A stretch of 64,000 bases of DNA from Chitinophaga sp. HK235. GTDB lineage: Bacteria; Bacteroidota; Bacteroidia; Chitinophagales; Chitinophagaceae. The position numbers were made by a program, and so were the translations under genes. Location: positions 7,314,501 through 7,378,500 of the forward strand of contig NZ_CP073766.1 in assembly GCF_018255755.1 (NCBI RefSeq), in the 5' to 3' direction. Shown in pieces: positions 24,841-32,862 of this stretch. The notes beneath the pieces were generated by a model. It was not told where the DNA came from. It worked only from the letters and a program-made list of their open reading frames with translations, and did not search any database. Position 1 is the stretch's first letter. Every line of letters starts with the position of its first letter.

Positions 24841-26592
24841 ATGCGTTTCTTCAAAACTTTTCTAGCTGTGTTACTGGCCCTGGTGGTCTTCTTCGGCATC
24901 TGCTTTATCGTGCTGCTGGGGATCATCGGGAAGGCGATTTCTTCCGAGACGGTGACGATAGCCCCCAATGGAATCCTGGTGCTGCAGACCAGCCAGGCTT
25001 TTTCCGAACAGAAAATTGTTAATCCCCTGGCTGCCTTTTTGAAAGATGAATCATCGGAGGTGCCCGGATTATTTCAGGCGGTAAGGCTGATAGAGAATGC
25101 TGCCACCGATGATAATATCAAGGGAATATACCTCAAGGTGGATGGCAGCGGCAACGGTTTTGCCGGTAATGAAGAGCTGCGCAACGCCCTGCTGCGCTTC
25201 CGGAAGTCCGGCAAGTTTGTGTATGCCTATGGTGAAGTGATGCCTCAACAAGCCTACTACCTGGCTACCGCAGCCGACAAAGTGTACCTCAACCCCAAAG
25301 GTGGTGTCGATTTCTCCGGCTTTTCTACCCAGCTGACGTTCTTTAAGGGTACCCTGGAAAAACTGGAAATACAGCCTGAAATCTTCTACTGTGGCAAATT
25401 TAAAAGCGCTACGGAGCCGTTACGCGAAACGCAGATGACAGACGCCAACCGTATTCAGACCAACCAGTTCCTCGGAGAACTGTATAGCAACTACCTCTCC
25501 GGTATTGCTAAAGCCCGTCACCTGGATACCGCCACCCTGCATGGTTATGCCAATCAGAACCTGATACAGGAGGCGACAGATGCGCTGAAATACAAACTGG
25601 TAGATGGCCTGAAATATGACGATGAAGTTATTGCCGAGCTGAAAAACAAAACCGGCCTTAGCAGTGATGATAAAGTGAACTTTGTAAGCCTGTTGAAATA
25701 CAACAGCGCCGTAAGCCTGAGCAATGGCACCGGCGAAAGCAAAATTGCCCTGATCTATGCTCAGGGTGATATTATCGGCGGTGAGTCCGACAAACGTAAT
25801 GTTATCGCCAGCGAAAACTATATCCAGGATATCCGCAGAGCCCGGGAAGATAAAAACGTGAAGGCGATTGTCTTCCGTGTGAACTCCGGTGGAGGCAGTG
25901 CCCTGGCTTCCGAAGTGATCTGGCGGGAGCTGTCGCTGGCTAAAAAGGTGAAACCGGTAGTCGTGTCTATGGGCGACTATGCAGCCTCCGGCGGTTATTA
26001 TATCTCCTGTATGGCCGACAGCATCTTTGCGCAACCTAATACTCTTACAGGTTCTATCGGTGTATTTGGTATCATGTTTAACCTGCAGAACTTCTTCAAA
26101 AATAAGACAGGTGTGACCTTCGATGGTGTTAAAACAGCCCCTTATGCAGACCTGGGCTCTATTTCCCGTCCGCTTACAGAAGTGGAAAAACGTTTTGTAC
26201 AGACAGGTGTCGACAGCATCTATTCTTCCTTTAAATCCCGTGTGGTAGCAGGCAGAAAGCTGGACCCTGCTGTAGTGGACAGCATTGCACAAGGCCGCGT
26301 ATGGAGTGGTACCGATGCCCTCAAACTGGGACTGGTAGACCGTATCGGTGGTATCAACGACGCCCTCGATTGCGCTGCGCGACTGGCTAAAGTATCCAGC
26401 TACAGAATGGTGGAATACCCTGAAATAAAGGATAAGTTCTCCCGCCTCCTGAAAAATGTAAGCGAAGAAGTGCAGGTGAGAATGGTGAAAAAGGAACTGG
26501 GCGTTAACTACGACCTGTATGAGCAGATTAAAACCATCCAGGAAATGCCTCGTGAAGTGCAGGCCAGACTGCCTTTTTCGTATAGATTCTAA
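24841..26592 (+). CDS. sppA: Signal peptide peptidase SppA, 67K type
   Basis: 583 residues with an N-terminal membrane anchor (FLAVLLALVVFFGICFIVLLGIIG, about 7-30) and two tandem SppA/protease-IV domains. The nucleophile Ser is in GDYAASGGYYIS (about S383) of the second domain and the general-base Lys in CGKFKSATEP (about K188) of the first, as in long SppA proteins that degrade cleaved signal peptides at the inner membrane. TGSIGVFG and RVWSGTDALKLGLVD are further family marks. Divergent from folK and followed by a REP-like cluster rather than a partner gene. Confidence 0.95.
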   Translation: MRFFKTFLAVLLALVVFFGICFIVLLGIIGKAISSETVTIAPNGILVLQTSQAFSEQKIVNPLAAFLKDESSEVPGLFQAVRLIENAATDDNIKGIYLKVDGSGNGFAGNEELRNALLRFRKSGKFVYAYGEVMPQQAYYLATAADKVYLNPKGGVDFSGFSTQLTFFKGTLEKLEIQPEIFYCGKFKSATEPLRETQMTDANRIQTNQFLGELYSNYLSGIAKARHLDTATLHGYANQNLIQEATDALKYKLVDGLKYDDEVIAELKNKTGLSSDDKVNFVSLLKYNSAVSLSNGTGESKIALIYAQGDIIGGESDKRNVIASENYIQDIRRAREDKNVKAIVFRVNSGGGSALASEVIWRELSLAKKVKPVVVSMGDYAASGGYYISCMADSIFAQPNTLTGSIGVFGIMFNLQNFFKNKTGVTFDGVKTAPYADLGSISRPLTEVEKRFVQTGVDSIYSSFKSRVVAGRKLDPAVVDSIAQGRVWSGTDALKLGLVDRIGGINDALDCAARLAKVSSYRMVEYPEIKDKFSRLLKNVSEEVQVRMVKKELGVNYDLYEQIKTIQEMPREVQARLPFSYRF

Positions 26593-26605
26593 TCTTTTTA
26601 ATGGT

Positions 26606-26756
26606 CCCAGGACTGAAGTCCTGGGCTAAATTCGATGCTGGCATTTTTGGGTGGCCAGAGAGATGAATTACATCGCTGGCCGCCTGATCGGCTAAATTCG
26701 GGTTAAAGTTTCGTCAGCCCTGTCTATCTATTTTAGCCCCGGACTTTAGTCCGGGG
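26606..26756. repeat. REP-like palindrome cluster (inverted pair plus central hairpin)
   Basis: Unit A, 26606-26625: CCCAGGACT-GA-AGTCCTGGG with tail CTAAATTCG. Unit C, 26737-26756: CCCCGGACT-TT-AGTCCGGGG, inverted so that its tail (CTAAAATAG) points back toward unit A. Between them, 26653-26681 is a weaker dyad GGCCAG ... CTGGCC, followed by another GGCTAAATTCG at about 26690. It lies 14 bp after the sppA stop. Same family as the pair at 60293-60381. Confidence 0.75.
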
Positions 26757-26887
26757 TTATTATTAAAATCTACTTAAAATCGGGTAGGTCATCTCCGCTC
26801 CATCATCTCCCCAAAAGCTTCAATAACAACCCCCAAAGGCATAAAGCAGGCAGTAATCTCCTTCATAATCCTGTTGATTGCGTAAAA
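26757..26887. other. Rest of the sppA-permease intergenic region; possible 25-codon ORF
   Basis: No recognised gene. On the minus strand 26866-26789 is a short ORF starting MKEITACFMPLGVVIEAFGE and ending in TGA. It has no recognisable promoter, so it may be chance or a gene remnant. Confidence 0.2.
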
Positions 26888-26912
26888 AACGCGGCCGGCG
26901 TTCATTTTTTTG
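26888..26912. terminator. Small GC-rich hairpin with T run before the permease gene
   Basis: AACGC and GCGTT arms around GGCCG, followed by CATTTTTTT on the + strand and preceded by a run of A, so it could terminate in either direction. Confidence 0.4.
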
Positions 26913-26948
26913 AGTAGTTTTACGGGATTTTTAACAAACGAGACTCAG

Positions 26949-28055
26949 ATGAATGGAGTGAAGTACAGCCAATGGAGGGCCATGCTGGCCATAACAAAAG
27001 GAAGTTTTAGAGGTATATTCAGAAGCCCTTCAGCGGTGGTTTTCAGCCTGGGATTCCCGCTTGTGTTCATCCTGGTATTCGGATTTATCGGTAACAGCAG
27101 TGTATCTGTGAAAGTGGGTGTAGACAGGCATACCGATATCAACAGCCGGTTTTATCAGGGTTTGTCGCAGGTGAAGACCGTTAAACTGGTGGCCGATCAA
27201 CCGGCAGCCGAAATGGAAGATGACCTGAAAAAAGGCCGTATCGTGGCCATCCTCAATATTATTCCCCAGCCGGGGCCCGATAGTATTCTCCACTATCAGG
27301 TAAATATTAAAACATCTACAGCTTCCGATGTTAACAAAAAAGCCATCTTGCAGTCGGTGCTGAAAGAGGTGGCTGCCCGTTTGGACGCCCACATTTATCC
27401 CCGTCCTTCTGTAGCCACTTTTGTGAGTGAGGAGGTACCGGGTCGTGTATTTAAAACAATCGACTTTATATTGCCGGGTCAGCTGGGTTTTGCGCTGATG
27501 AGCGCGGCCGTGTTTGGCACCGCCTTCCTTTTTTACAGCTTACGTCAGACGCTGGTACTGAAGCGCTTTTTCGCCACTCCGATCAAACGTACCTATATCG
27601 TGCTGGCAGAGGCACTGAGCCGTATGATCTTCCAGCTGATCAGTTCTGTGATCATCATCGGACTGGGACATTTTGCCTTTGGATTTACGCTGGTGCATGG
27701 ATGGGTCACTTTCGCGGAAATGCTGGTACTGTCTGTTTTCGGGCTGCTGGTATTTATGGGCTTTGGTTTTGTGGTGAGCAGCCTGGCAAAAAATGAGAGC
27801 ACTATTCCGCCGTTGGCCAATATTTTTACGCTGCCGCAGTTCCTGCTGGCAGGTACCTTTTTCCCGATAGATTCTTTCCCGGCCTGGTTGCAGCCTATAT
27901 GCAAGCTGATGCCGCTGACCTATCTCATTGATGCGTTGCGGAAAGTGGCTTTTGAGGGGCTGCATCTGTGGCATGTGGGCTGGGATATAGCCATTTTAAC
28001 CCTTTGGGGAGTGGTGGTGTACGCTGTGGCGGTGAAGGTATTCCGTTGGGAGTAG
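26949..28055 (+). CDS. ABC-2 type transporter permease
   Basis: About 368 residues from the ATG giving MNGVKYSQWRAMLAITKGSF; the reading frame also has a TTG 39 nt upstream. Membrane layout: one N-terminal segment (VVFSLGFPLVFILVFGFIG), a soluble extracytoplasmic part (about 60-170), then five segments at the C-terminal half including QLGFALMSAAVFGTAFLFYSL and PLANIFTLPQFLLAGTFFPIDSFPAWLQ, the ABC2_membrane signature. An ATP-binding subunit should exist but none is adjacent; sppA lies upstream and two SRPBCC genes downstream. Substrate unknown, possibly drug or lipid efflux. Confidence 0.88.
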   Translation: MNGVKYSQWRAMLAITKGSFRGIFRSPSAVVFSLGFPLVFILVFGFIGNSSVSVKVGVDRHTDINSRFYQGLSQVKTVKLVADQPAAEMEDDLKKGRIVAILNIIPQPGPDSILHYQVNIKTSTASDVNKKAILQSVLKEVAARLDAHIYPRPSVATFVSEEVPGRVFKTIDFILPGQLGFALMSAAVFGTAFLFYSLRQTLVLKRFFATPIKRTYIVLAEALSRMIFQLISSVIIIGLGHFAFGFTLVHGWVTFAEMLVLSVFGLLVFMGFGFVVSSLAKNESTIPPLANIFTLPQFLLAGTFFPIDSFPAWLQPICKLMPLTYLIDALRKVAFEGLHLWHVGWDIAILTLWGVVVYAVAVKVFRWE

Positions 28056-28098
28056 CTGGTTTTTTTTGATTAGCTTTGGCTTACCTAAAAACAGCTAC

Positions 28099-28632
28099 AT
28101 GCAAGCCTTTTTTGTTATTCTGGGGGCGTTGATCGTCCTGGTATTGGGGCTTTTCATTTTTAGTTTATTCCTTCCCCCTGTGGTGAAAGTGGAGCGTTCG
28201 CTCGTCATTCCTGCTACGGCAGACAGGATTTTCCCGTTGATCAATGTAGTACGTAACTGGGAGCTGTGGTCGCCCTGGAAAGAGCAGGACCCCGACATAT
28301 CTATCACCTATGGGGAAAAAGACAGTGGTGCCGGTGCCAGCTACAGCTGGAAAAGCCGTAACCGTAATATTGGCACCGGGCATATGACCATTACAGAATC
28401 CCGGCCGGACCAATATATCGCTACTGATACTGATTTTATGAATATGGGCATCGCGAAAGGGGCGTTCCGGCTTGATCCGGTGGGTGAAGGCACCCTGCTC
28501 ACCTGGAGCATGACCTGTAACATGGGGCAGCATCCGTTACGGAAGGTAATGGGCCTGATGATGGACAAATGGGTGGGCAATGATTTTGAGAAAGGGCTGG
28601 AAGGATTAAAACGATTGGTAGTTCGTAATTAA
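28099..28632 (+). CDS. Membrane-anchored SRPBCC family protein
   Basis: About 177 residues from the ATG giving MQAFFVILGALIVLVLGLFIF, an N-terminal anchor, followed by one START/SRPBCC-like domain (VERSLVIPATADRIFPLINVVRNWELWSPW, GAGASYSWKS, GTLLTWSMTC). Such domains bind hydrophobic ligands; this subgroup has no assigned substrate. It begins 43 bp after the ABC permease and is followed 9 bp later by a paralogue, so the three form one likely operon. An upstream TTG at 28066 is in frame but would precede the membrane anchor with polar residues. Confidence 0.8.
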   Translation: MQAFFVILGALIVLVLGLFIFSLFLPPVVKVERSLVIPATADRIFPLINVVRNWELWSPWKEQDPDISITYGEKDSGAGASYSWKSRNRNIGTGHMTITESRPDQYIATDTDFMNMGIAKGAFRLDPVGEGTLLTWSMTCNMGQHPLRKVMGLMMDKWVGNDFEKGLEGLKRLVVRN

Positions 28633-28641
28633 CCTGTATTT

Positions 28642-29172
28642 ATGCGTTTATTTAAATTGTTAGGTATCAGCATTGTTGTATTGGGCATTTTTGTGTTCCT
28701 GTTATCGCTGATGTTTCCCTCTACCGCCGTGGTAGAACGTACCGGTGTTATTCAGGCGCCGATAGATTCTGTATATGTGCAGGTGAATAACCTCAAAGCC
28801 TGGGAAAAATGGAATCCCTGGAGCCGTCCGGATACCACGGCACAGCTGGTATTTTCCAGCCAGACTTCCGGTGCCGGTGCTTCCTATTCCTGGCAGGGCC
28901 AGCTCAACAGTGGTAAGGTCCTGATTCTGGACAGTGAACCCGATAAAGGGGTGCATTACATGATGGATATTCAGAACATGCGGCCAGTAAAAGGTGGAAT
29001 TGAACTGAAAAAGACTGCCGATGGAAAAGCCACTGCCATATTCTGGCATATGGAAATAAAACTGGGACTGCTGCCCTGGTGGAAACTGAGAGGATTCCTG
29101 GCAGACCGCATCTATGGCCCTGCTATGAGTGAGGGACTGAACAGACTGAATGAGCTTTGCACTCACCAGTGA
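28642..29172 (+). CDS. Membrane-anchored SRPBCC family protein (paralogue)
   Basis: 176 residues, an N-terminal hydrophobic anchor (LLGISIVVLGIFVFLLSLMF) and an SRPBCC domain closely parallel to the preceding gene: VVERTGVIQAPIDSVYVQVNNLKAWEKWNPWS, GAGASYSWQGQ, ATAIFWHMEIKLGLLPWWKL. The shared wording shows a tandem duplication. It starts 9 bp after the first copy. Likely co-transcribed with the permease; whether the pair helps the transporter handle a lipid-like substrate is untested inference. Confidence 0.8.
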   Translation: MRLFKLLGISIVVLGIFVFLLSLMFPSTAVVERTGVIQAPIDSVYVQVNNLKAWEKWNPWSRPDTTAQLVFSSQTSGAGASYSWQGQLNSGKVLILDSEPDKGVHYMMDIQNMRPVKGGIELKKTADGKATAIFWHMEIKLGLLPWWKLRGFLADRIYGPAMSEGLNRLNELCTHQ

Positions 29173-29283
29173 TCAGTTATATATAGTTATTTTGCCATTG
29201 ATCCAATAAAATAAGGCAGAGCGGATTTTAAGTTTTAAATTGTTGTCTTTACCTCATTCCTCAATAAAAAACTACAGCTTAAA

Positions 29284-29778
29284 ATGAAACACCTTTTAAT
29301 GGCAGCCTTCTTCTGCGCCGCTACCACGCTCGGTTTTGCCCAGGAGAAAGCAAGAAAAAGCCCTCATGTAAACGTAGAAAATAAAGACATTAAAGTTGTG
29401 TATGGCCAGCCTTCCAAAAAAGGCCGGGTTGTATTCGGCACCCTGGAGCCATGGGGTAAAGTATGGCGTACCGGCGCTGATGAAGCTACTGAAATCACTT
29501 TCAAAAAAGATGTGGTATTTGGTGGTAAATCTGTAAAAGCAGGTACCTATACCCTGTTTTCCATTCCTGACCAAAAGAAATGGACGGTGATCCTCAACAG
29601 TAAGCTGGGTCAGTGGGGCGCTTACGACTACGAAAAAAACAAAGGCCAGGATGTAGCATCTGTACAGGTGCCACGCGAAGCCTTAAAAGCACCTGTGGAG
29701 AAACTTACCTTTACACTGCCAGGTAACGCTGTAGTGTTTGAATGGGATGATACCAAGGTGTCTGTACCGGTGAAATAA
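29284..29778 (+). CDS. DUF2911 family secreted protein
   Basis: 164 residues with a signal peptide (MKHLLMAAFFCAATTLGFAQE). The DUF2911 marks are present: IKVVYGQPSKKGRVVFGTLEPWGKVWRTGADEATEI, GKSVKAGTYTLFSIPDQKKWTVILN and LGQWGAYDY. Exported Bacteroidota protein of unknown function with a predicted small beta-sandwich. It is a stand-alone gene 111 bp after the SRPBCC pair. An IS element is inserted 23 bp beyond its stop, probably into its terminator. Confidence 0.9.
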   Translation: MKHLLMAAFFCAATTLGFAQEKARKSPHVNVENKDIKVVYGQPSKKGRVVFGTLEPWGKVWRTGADEATEITFKKDVVFGGKSVKAGTYTLFSIPDQKKWTVILNSKLGQWGAYDYEKNKGQDVASVQVPREALKAPVEKLTFTLPGNAVVFEWDDTKVSVPVK

Positions 29779-29804
29779 GTTTTCCGGAGATAAAGTAAAA
29801 AGCA

Positions 29805-29840
29805 AAGGGGGTGTCTCAAAAGACACTCCCTTCTTTTTTT
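29805..29840 (+). terminator. Hairpin at the left IS end
   Basis: AAGGGGGTGTCT and AGACACTCCCTT pair with one mismatch around a 4-nt loop, followed by CTTTTTTTT. It would terminate the DUF2911 transcript and shield the transposase from read-through. A run of nine G follows the T run. Confidence 0.65.
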
Positions 29841-29883
29841 TGGGGGGGGGAATCTGCGGGGTAGCTTTTTCCGTTTTTATAGT

Positions 29884-31431
29884 ATGCCCAAAGGAAAAAC
29901 ACTATCAGTAGTCTTTAAAGCCAATCAGCAGCACCAGGCTATGCTTTTCCCTCCCGAGATTGGGGATCTGATAGCCGAGAATCACCCAGTTCGTGTGGTG
30001 GATGACGTAATAGAAAAGATCGATATAACTTTATTGCTGAAGCGTTATAAAGCAGGAGGAACCAGCAGTTACCATCCCAGGATGTTATTGAAAGTCCTTA
30101 TTTACGCTTATATAAATAACATTTACAGTAGCCGTAAAATAGAGGAGGCACTAGGCCAGAACATCCACTTTATGTGGCTTAGTGGTATGAGTAAACCCGA
30201 TCATAATACGATCAACAGGTTCCGTGGTGAACGCTTGCAAAAGGTATTACAACCTATATTCACCCAGGTGGTATTGTTGTTATGCGAAGAAGGCTTACTG
30301 AACATAAAAGAACTGTACACTGACGGGACAAAGATAGAATCGCAGGCAAATCGCTACAGTTTTGTATGGAGCAATGGCATTAAGTACAGTAAAGAAAAAA
30401 TAAAACAGCAGCTTAATGACTTGTGGAAATATGCACAATCAGTGGCAGCTTCAGAATTGGGTGATGATACGGACCCATCCGGATATGACAAAATCGACAG
30501 TGAAAAAGTCAGTAAAACAATAGCGGCCATCAATGACGCCCTCAAAGAAAAACCCATAGACAAGCGGATCAGACAAAAGCTGGGATATGCTCACCGTAAC
30601 TGGCCTTCAGCGTTGGATAAGTATGAGCAACAGGAACAAATAATAGGCTCTAACCGCAATAGCTATAGCAAAACAGATCCCGCCGCTACCTTTATGCGTA
30701 TGAAGGAAGATCATATGAAGAATGGTCAGCTTAAACCAGCTTATAATCTCCAGATAAGTACTAATAATCAATACATCGTCAATTACAGCCTTCATCAGCA
30801 GTCCACGGATACATCAACTTTAATCAGTCATCTCCTGCAGTATATACGGTTATATAAACGAGTGCCCGCCAATATTACAGCGGATGCAGGGTATGGCAGC
30901 GAACAGAACTATCAATGGCTGGAAAACAGGAGAATTACGGCTTATGTTAAGCATGCTTCCTTCGATCGCAACCAGCACTGGTCAACTAAAACCAGGGAAA
31001 TGTTCAAGGCCCAAAACCTACCCTACAATGCTGAAAAGGACCACTATATCTGCCCTGCCGGCCAGCGAATGCGTAGAAAAAGTACGTTCCCAAAAACAAC
31101 TAAAAACGGTTACGGGCAAACAATAACTACTTATCAAGCCAGAACATGCGAAGGATGTACATTACGGCAGATGTGTCATGATCAACAAACAAATCGCATC
31201 ATAGAAGTAAATCATAATCTAAATCGTCTTAAGGCGCTGGCTGACAAACGATTAAAAGGAAGAAAAGGAATACAGAAGCGTAAACAACGTTGCCATGACG
31301 TGGAATCTGTCTTCGCAAATATTAAGCATAATCATGGCTTTAAAAGATTTATGCTAAAAGGGATGGATAAAGTGTCAATCGAAATGGGATTAATGGCTAT
31401 GGCACACAATCTTAGAAAGAAAACAGCATAA
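29884..31431 (+). CDS. IS1182-family transposase
   Basis: 515 residues, intact. N-terminal DUF772-type domain (VFKANQQHQAMLFPPEIGDLI, YHPRMLLKVLIYAYINNIYSSRKIEEAL, DHNTINRFR) and a C-terminal DDE domain: IKELYTDGTKIESQANRY supplies the first Asp, NITADAGYGSEQNYQWL the second and HDVESVFANIKHNHGFKRF the Glu, with a Cys cluster (CEGCTLRQMC) between them. It catalyses cut-and-paste movement of the element. Its AT-richer base use compared with neighbours fits a mobile gene. No frameshift or internal stop, so it may be active. Confidence 0.93.
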   Translation: MPKGKTLSVVFKANQQHQAMLFPPEIGDLIAENHPVRVVDDVIEKIDITLLLKRYKAGGTSSYHPRMLLKVLIYAYINNIYSSRKIEEALGQNIHFMWLSGMSKPDHNTINRFRGERLQKVLQPIFTQVVLLLCEEGLLNIKELYTDGTKIESQANRYSFVWSNGIKYSKEKIKQQLNDLWKYAQSVAASELGDDTDPSGYDKIDSEKVSKTIAAINDALKEKPIDKRIRQKLGYAHRNWPSALDKYEQQEQIIGSNRNSYSKTDPAATFMRMKEDHMKNGQLKPAYNLQISTNNQYIVNYSLHQQSTDTSTLISHLLQYIRLYKRVPANITADAGYGSEQNYQWLENRRITAYVKHASFDRNQHWSTKTREMFKAQNLPYNAEKDHYICPAGQRMRRKSTFPKTTKNGYGQTITTYQARTCEGCTLRQMCHDQQTNRIIEVNHNLNRLKALADKRLKGRKGIQKRKQRCHDVESVFANIKHNHGFKRFMLKGMDKVSIEMGLMAMAHNLRKKTA

Positions 31432-31505
31432 AATCAGGTTAACCCTTCACTTCTAAAAATGGAAACTGGAGAATCATTATAACAACCGGAATTTATAAAA
31501 AAGAA

Positions 31506-31540
31506 GCCGTCTCTTGTTTTGAGACGGCCCCTTTGCTTTT
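31506..31540 (-). terminator. Hairpin at the right IS end
   Basis: GCCGTCTC and GAGACGGC form a perfect 8-bp stem with a 7-nt loop. On the minus strand the stem is followed by TTCTTTTTT, giving bioA a terminator. Confidence 0.6.
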
Positions 31541-31557
31541 TTATTTTCAGGAAGATG

Positions 31558-32844
31558 TTAATGCAATTGTGATACCAGTTCACGGATACTGGCATATACC
31601 TGGTCCAGCTGCTCATTGGTAATACAGTACGGAGGCAGGATATAGAGGGTATTACCCAGCGGCCGGAGCATGATCCGTTTGGAACGGAAGAAGCGATGCA
31701 GGTGGTCGGCCAGTTGGTTGGTATAACCATCTGCTCCATCAGTCACCAGTTCGAAAGCAAGGATAGTGCCCAGCAGGCGCGGGTTTTTGACGGGTGCCAT
31801 GGATGTAAGCTCGCGGAGAAAATGCTGATGTTTTTCGTGTATGCGTTGACGTTGCTGAGCGCAGGTGGGATCTGTAAAGAGATCCAGGCTGGCCAGGGCT
31901 ACTGTGCATGCCAGCGGGTTGGCGGTGAAAGAGTGGCCATGGAACAGTGTTTTAAGCTTGTCTGCCGACAGGAAGGCTTCGTATATGTTGCTGGTGCAGG
32001 TGGTAATACCCAGCGCCATACTGCCGCCGGTGAGCCCTTTGGAGAGACATACTATATCGGGTGCTGTTTGCACATATTCCATCGCAAAGTTTTTACCTGT
32101 TCTGCCGAAGCCGGTCATCACTTCGTCGGCGATGAGCAGGATGTGGTTGTCTTTGCAGAAGCTCAGCAGCTGGTCAAAAGCGGGGATATCATACATGATC
32201 ATGCCGCCTGAGCCCTGTAACAACGGCTCAAAAATAAAGGCAGCGATCTGATCGGGCTGTTGCGCTTTGATATCAGCTATCAGCTGATCAATATTATCGG
32301 GAGTGGGTACGTCGAGGAAGTGCACTTCAAACAGGAAATCATCGAAGACGCGGGTAAACACGCTGCGTCCGCTGACGCTCATGGCGCCAAAGGTATCGCC
32401 GTGATAGGCATTTTTAAAAGCGATGATCTTATGTCTGCGCTGGCCTTTGTTGTCCCAGTATTGTAAAGCCATTTTCAGCGCCACTTCTACCGCGGTGGAG
32501 CCATTATCGGAATAGAACACCCGGCGCTGGTTGGCAGGAAGTATCTGCAGCAGCCTTTCTGCGAGGTTTACAGCGGGAGGATGGGTATATCCGGCAAAAA
32601 TACAGTGTTGCAGTTCCAGTGCCTGAGCGGCCAGCTGTTGTGCGATATGCGGATGTGCATGTCCGTGGATATTGACCCACCAGCTCGATGTAGCGTCGAT
32701 GTATGCATGATTGTCTTCGTCATATAAACAGGCGCCTTCGCCACGTACGATACCGATAGGAGCAGGAGCGGTCTGCATCTGGGTATATGGATGCCAGATC
32801 ACTTCTAGGTCTCTGGCAGACAGGTTTCCTTTTGTTGTTGACAT
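31558..32844 (-). CDS. bioA: Adenosylmethionine-8-amino-7-oxononanoate aminotransferase
   Basis: 428 residues, class III PLP aminotransferase of biotin synthesis, making 7,8-diaminopelargonate from KAPA with SAM as amino donor. BioA-specific features include IWHPYTQMQ near the start, DATSSWWVNIHGHAHP, and the PLP lysine in CLSKGLTGGSMALGIT (about K269) after LLIADEVMTGFGRTG. The other bio genes are not in this window. It starts only 18 bp after the stop of the histidine kinase upstream, so read-through from that gene is likely, an unusual partner for a biotin gene. Downstream is the IS1182 element. Confidence 0.94.
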   Translation of the reverse strand: MSTTKGNLSARDLEVIWHPYTQMQTAPAPIGIVRGEGACLYDEDNHAYIDATSSWWVNIHGHAHPHIAQQLAAQALELQHCIFAGYTHPPAVNLAERLLQILPANQRRVFYSDNGSTAVEVALKMALQYWDNKGQRRHKIIAFKNAYHGDTFGAMSVSGRSVFTRVFDDFLFEVHFLDVPTPDNIDQLIADIKAQQPDQIAAFIFEPLLQGSGGMIMYDIPAFDQLLSFCKDNHILLIADEVMTGFGRTGKNFAMEYVQTAPDIVCLSKGLTGGSMALGITTCTSNIYEAFLSADKLKTLFHGHSFTANPLACTVALASLDLFTDPTCAQQRQRIHEKHQHFLRELTSMAPVKNPRLLGTILAFELVTDGADGYTNQLADHLHRFFRSKRIMLRPLGNTLYILPPYCITNEQLDQVYASIRELVSQLH

Positions 32845-32862
32845 GGGGCAAATGTAGGGAAT

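Larger units (their letters stand above)
29802..31536 (+). mobile_element. IS1182-family insertion sequence
   Basis: About 1.73 kb with one transposase gene. Imperfect terminal inverted repeats: left GCAAAGGGGGTGTCTCAAAA from 29802, right end (reverse complement) GCAAAGGGGCCGTCTCAAAA from 31536. GTCTCAAAA ends are usual for IS1182 elements. Both ends fold into hairpins. The mirrored flanking bases (AAAAAGCAAA left, TTTGCTTTTT right) make the exact boundary ambiguous by about 5 bp, and no clear direct target duplication was seen. It sits between two convergent genes, interrupting neither. Confidence 0.8.

Noticed and set aside
29841..29850. T8-G9 homopolymer near the left IS end as a possible frameshift site
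   Set aside because: It lies before the transposase start in non-coding DNA, so it cannot shift the reading frame; it may be a sequencing-prone tract.
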